A program made the translations under genes and the position numbers. Below the pieces are notes generated by a model, which worked only from the letters and a program-made list of their open reading frames with translations, was not told the origin of the DNA and searched no databases. A stretch of DNA of 6,903 nucleotides from NCBI GenBank assembly GCA_019118985.1, contig DWXX01000028.1, forward strand, positions 1 through 6,903. The letters run 5' to 3'. The DNA comes from Candidatus Faecalibacterium faecipullorum (GTDB lineage Bacteria > Bacillota > Clostridia > Oscillospirales > Ruminococcaceae). The number at the start of each line of letters is the position of its first letter. Within the stretch, counting starts at the first letter, position 1. Shown here piece by piece: positions 5,066 to 6,903 of this stretch.

Positions 5066-5113
5066 TGCGGAGACCGCTCGGACATTGTTTGCTCGGATGG
5101 TCTCCGCATTTTT
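5066..5113 (+). terminator. Terminator/attenuator-like hairpin before livH
   Basis: TGCGGAGACC (5066-5075) pairs perfectly with GGTCTCCGCA (5099-5108), followed immediately by TTTTT (5109-5113), the standard form of an intrinsic terminator. The 23-base loop contains GCTCGGA twice (5076-5082 and 5091-5097). It lies 45 bases before the livH start, with no convincing promoter between, so transcription of the permeases would have to pass through it. This suggests attenuation or controlled readthrough. Confidence 0.7.
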
Positions 5114-5158
5114 CGCGTTTCCAAGCGTATCAACGTCAAAAAGAAAGGAACTGCTACG

Positions 5159-6037
5159 ATGTCAGTATTTTTCAGCCAGCTGATCAACGGTCTGTCGCTG
5201 GGCAGCATCTACGCGCTGATCGCACTGGGCTACAGCATGGTGTACGGCATCATCCTGCTGCTGAACTTTGCCCACGGCGACATCATCATGGTGGGCGCCT
5301 ACATGTCCTGGCTGGTCATGAACCAGCTGGGGCTGGGCCCGGTGACGGCGGTCTGCGCCTCCATCATCACCTGCACGGTGCTGGGCGTGGTGATCGAAAA
5401 GATCGCCTACACCCCCCTGCGCAGCGCCCCCCGCCTGTCGCTGCTGATCACCGCGATCGGCGTATCCTTCTTCCTCGAGTATGCCGCCGAGTTGATCCTG
5501 GGCTCGGGCGCAAAGGTCATCCCCGCCTATTTTGAGAACCAGGTCTTCCGCGTCGGCAGCGTCAACGTCAGCCTGACCACCATCCTGACCCTGGCGGCGA
5601 TGGTGGCGTCCATGATCGTGCTGACCATCCTGGTGCAGCAGACCAAGCTCGGCAAGGCGATGCGCGCCGTCTCGGAGGATATGGACGCCGCCCGCCTGAT
5701 GGGCGTCAACGTCAACAGCACCATCTCCTTCACCTTTGCGGTGGGCTCGGCGCTGGCCGGCATCGGCTCGGTGCTGTACTGCTGCAGCTACCCGCAGGCC
5801 ACCCCCACCATGGGCTCGATGCTGGGCCTGAAGGCCTTCGTCGCCGCCGTGTTGGGCGGCATCGGCTCCATCCCCGGCGCCATGATCGGCGGCCTTGCCA
5901 TCGGCGTGTGCGAGAGCATGGTCTCGGCGGTGGGCCTGTCCGCCTGGCGCGACGCGGCCACCTTCGCCATCCTGATCATCGTGCTGCTGGTCAAGCCCAC
6001 CGGCATCCTGGGCCGCCAGGTGCAGGAAAAGGTTTAA
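5159..6037 (+). CDS. livH: Branched-chain amino acid ABC transporter permease LivH
   Basis: The 292-residue integral membrane protein has the usual LivH length and forms half of the LIV/HAAT importer channel with LivM. Seven to eight hydrophobic segments can be seen. The N-terminal block INGLSLGSIYALIALGYSMV (9-28) with LNFAHGDIIMVGAY (35-48) is the hallmark of the subfamily. The cytoplasmic loop GKAMRAVSEDMDAARLMGVN (165-184) is the contact region for the ATPase. GLKAFVAAVLGGIGSIPGAM (223-242) is the conserved C-terminal motif, and LVKPTGILG (277-285) ends the last segment. ATG 5159 is preceded by AAGAAAGGAA with an 8-base gap. The gene follows livK after a 189-base spacer with terminator-like hairpins and is 15 bases ahead of livM, so livH and livM are surely co-transcribed. 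Confidence 0.96.
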   Translation: MSVFFSQLINGLSLGSIYALIALGYSMVYGIILLLNFAHGDIIMVGAYMSWLVMNQLGLGPVTAVCASIITCTVLGVVIEKIAYTPLRSAPRLSLLITAIGVSFFLEYAAELILGSGAKVIPAYFENQVFRVGSVNVSLTTILTLAAMVASMIVLTILVQQTKLGKAMRAVSEDMDAARLMGVNVNSTISFTFAVGSALAGIGSVLYCCSYPQATPTMGSMLGLKAFVAAVLGGIGSIPGAMIGGLAIGVCESMVSAVGLSAWRDAATFAILIIVLLVKPTGILGRQVQEKV

Positions 6038-6052
6038 GGGGGTACCAAAGCT

Positions 6053-6903
6053 ATGAGCAAGACAAAAGCAAAGTACCGCGCCCTGAAAATGCCGGTGCGC
6101 TACCTGATCAACACCGTGCTGGTGGCGCTGCTGTTCATTGGGCTGCAGCTGCTGAGCGCCAATATGCTCAGCACCTACCAGAACAAGGTGCTGCTGCTGG
6201 TGGGCATCAACGTCATCCTGGCCGTCTCGCTGAACGTCGCCACCGGCTACCTGGGGCAGCTGCCGCTGGGCCACGCCGGCTTTATGGCGGTGGGCGCCTA
6301 CACCAGCGCCCTGTTCACCAAATACTGCACCTGGCCTGAGCCCGTCGCCTTTGCGGCGGGGCTTGCCCTCGGCGCCGCCATGGCCTGCCTGTTCGGCGTG
6401 CTGATCGGCATCCCGGCCCTGCGGCTGAGCGGCGACTACCTCGCCATCCTGACCCTCGGCTTTGGCGAGATCATCCGCATCACCCTCAACAACATCGACA
6501 ACGTCCTGGGCTTCTCCCTCTTTTACGGGGCCAAGGGGCTCAAGAACATCCCCAAGTACTCCGACCTTTTGTCGGTCTTTCTCTGCGTGGTGCTGACCTG
6601 CTTTTTCATCCACACCATGCTCAAGAGCCGGCACGGGCGTGCGGTGCTGGCCATCCGCGACAACGAGATCGCGGCCGAGAGCTGCGGCATCCAGACCACC
6701 TATTATAAGGTGATGGCCTTCTCCTTCTCGGCGGCCTTCGCCGGGCTGGCGGGCGGGCTGTACGCCGGCTACCTGGGCGTTCTGGACCCGGCCAGCTTCG
6801 ACTTCATGAAGTCGATCGAGATCCTGGTCATGGTGGTGCTGGGCGGCATGGGCTCGATGCTGGGCTCCATCCTGTCGGCCACCGTCCTGACCATCCTGCC
6901 CGA
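6053..6903 (+). CDS. livM: Branched-chain amino acid ABC transporter permease LivM, 3' end cut
   Basis: The frame opens at ATG 6053, with AAGGGGGT (6036-6042) overlapping the livH stop and 10 bases upstream, and stays open to the window edge: 283 full codons, so most of the protein is present. LivM pairs with LivH as the membrane channel. Typical motifs in order: NVATGYLGQLPLGHAGFMAV (61-80), ALRLSGDYLAILTLGFGEII (122-141), GRAVLAIRDNEIAAESCGI (195-213, the ATPase-contact loop) and VLGGMGSMLGS (262-272). A short basic N-terminal tail (MSKTKAKYRALK) precedes the first segment. The segment after LNNIDN reads VLGFSLFYGAKGLKNIP, where many relatives have a Gly-rich TGGxxG-type stretch; only the GLKNIP end matches well. 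This is probably lineage variation. The ATPase genes livG and livF are expected downstream, outside the window. Confidence 0.95.
   Translation, partial: MSKTKAKYRALKMPVRYLINTVLVALLFIGLQLLSANMLSTYQNKVLLLVGINVILAVSLNVATGYLGQLPLGHAGFMAVGAYTSALFTKYCTWPEPVAFAAGLALGAAMACLFGVLIGIPALRLSGDYLAILTLGFGEIIRITLNNIDNVLGFSLFYGAKGLKNIPKYSDLLSVFLCVVLTCFFIHTMLKSRHGRAVLAIRDNEIAAESCGIQTTYYKVMAFSFSAAFAGLAGGLYAGYLGVLDPASFDFMKSIEILVMVVLGGMGSMLGSILSATVLTILP

Noticed and set aside
5031..5066. TTGCGG ... TATAGT as an internal promoter for livH.
   Set aside because: The spacing is 24 bp, far too long, no better -35 sits 16-18 bp upstream of TATAGT, and transcription would begin inside the terminator stem.
5097..5183. 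A 28-codon ORF (MVSAFFAFPSV...) overlapping the livH start.
   Set aside because: Its ATG is in the terminator stem, it has no ribosome site, and it simply reads through the livH ribosome site out of frame.
5162..6634. A 490-codon antisense open frame spanning livH and livM.
   Set aside because: It crosses the spacer of two well-identified genes, is His/Gln/Asp/Gly-rich nonsense, and results from third-position GC bias.

Overview
The window is GC-rich, with strong C/G preference at third codon positions. It uses Gram-positive-type ribosome binding sites (AGGAGG-like) and has a lipoprotein-anchored ABC binding protein. This suggests a high-GC low-branching Firmicute, most likely a gut Oscillospiraceae/Ruminococcaceae relative (Faecalibacterium/Gemmiger/Subdoligranulum type). 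That placement is inference from gene style, not from a marker gene. All genes read on the + strand and the content is mainly housekeeping metabolism and transport.

Layout: (1) 1-321, the 3' part of a deoxycytidylate deaminase, cut by the window edge. (2) 322-426, a compact promoter region with perfect -35 and -10 hexamers, an ArgR-box-like palindrome over the predicted transcription start, and an AT-only inverted repeat just before the ribosome site. (3) 427-1434, a complete ornithine carbamoyltransferase (argF), followed by a 12-bp hairpin. (4) 1499-2080, an unrecognised protein of about 193 residues. (5) 2199-3572, a complete MATE-family multidrug/organic cation exporter with its own promoter. 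(6) 3573-3745, a promoter plus structured leader, including a possible 23-codon leader ORF that overlaps the next start as ATGA. (7) 3746-4969, a branched-chain-amino-acid-type substrate-binding lipoprotein. (8) 4970-5158, a spacer with several hairpins. (9) 5159-6037 and 6053-6903 (cut), the two membrane permeases LivH and LivM.

How they work together: genes 7-9 form a high-affinity amino-acid (LIV/HAAT family) ABC importer. The binding protein captures ligand at the cell surface and LivH/LivM form the channel. The two ATPases (LivG, LivF) are not present and would be expected just beyond the right edge. The binding-protein gene is separated from the permeases by terminator-like hairpins, and its codon use is very biased. 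Both fit strong expression of the binding protein and lower expression of the permeases. The deaminase, argF, the unknown gene and the exporter appear to be independent units with no obvious joint pathway.

I found no mobile element, CRISPR array, tRNA or rRNA, and no gene cluster that looks like a new system. The points most worth following are regulatory: the argF operator region, the livK leader with its possible leader ORF, and the livK-livH spacer. The unrecognised protein after argF is also worth a check.
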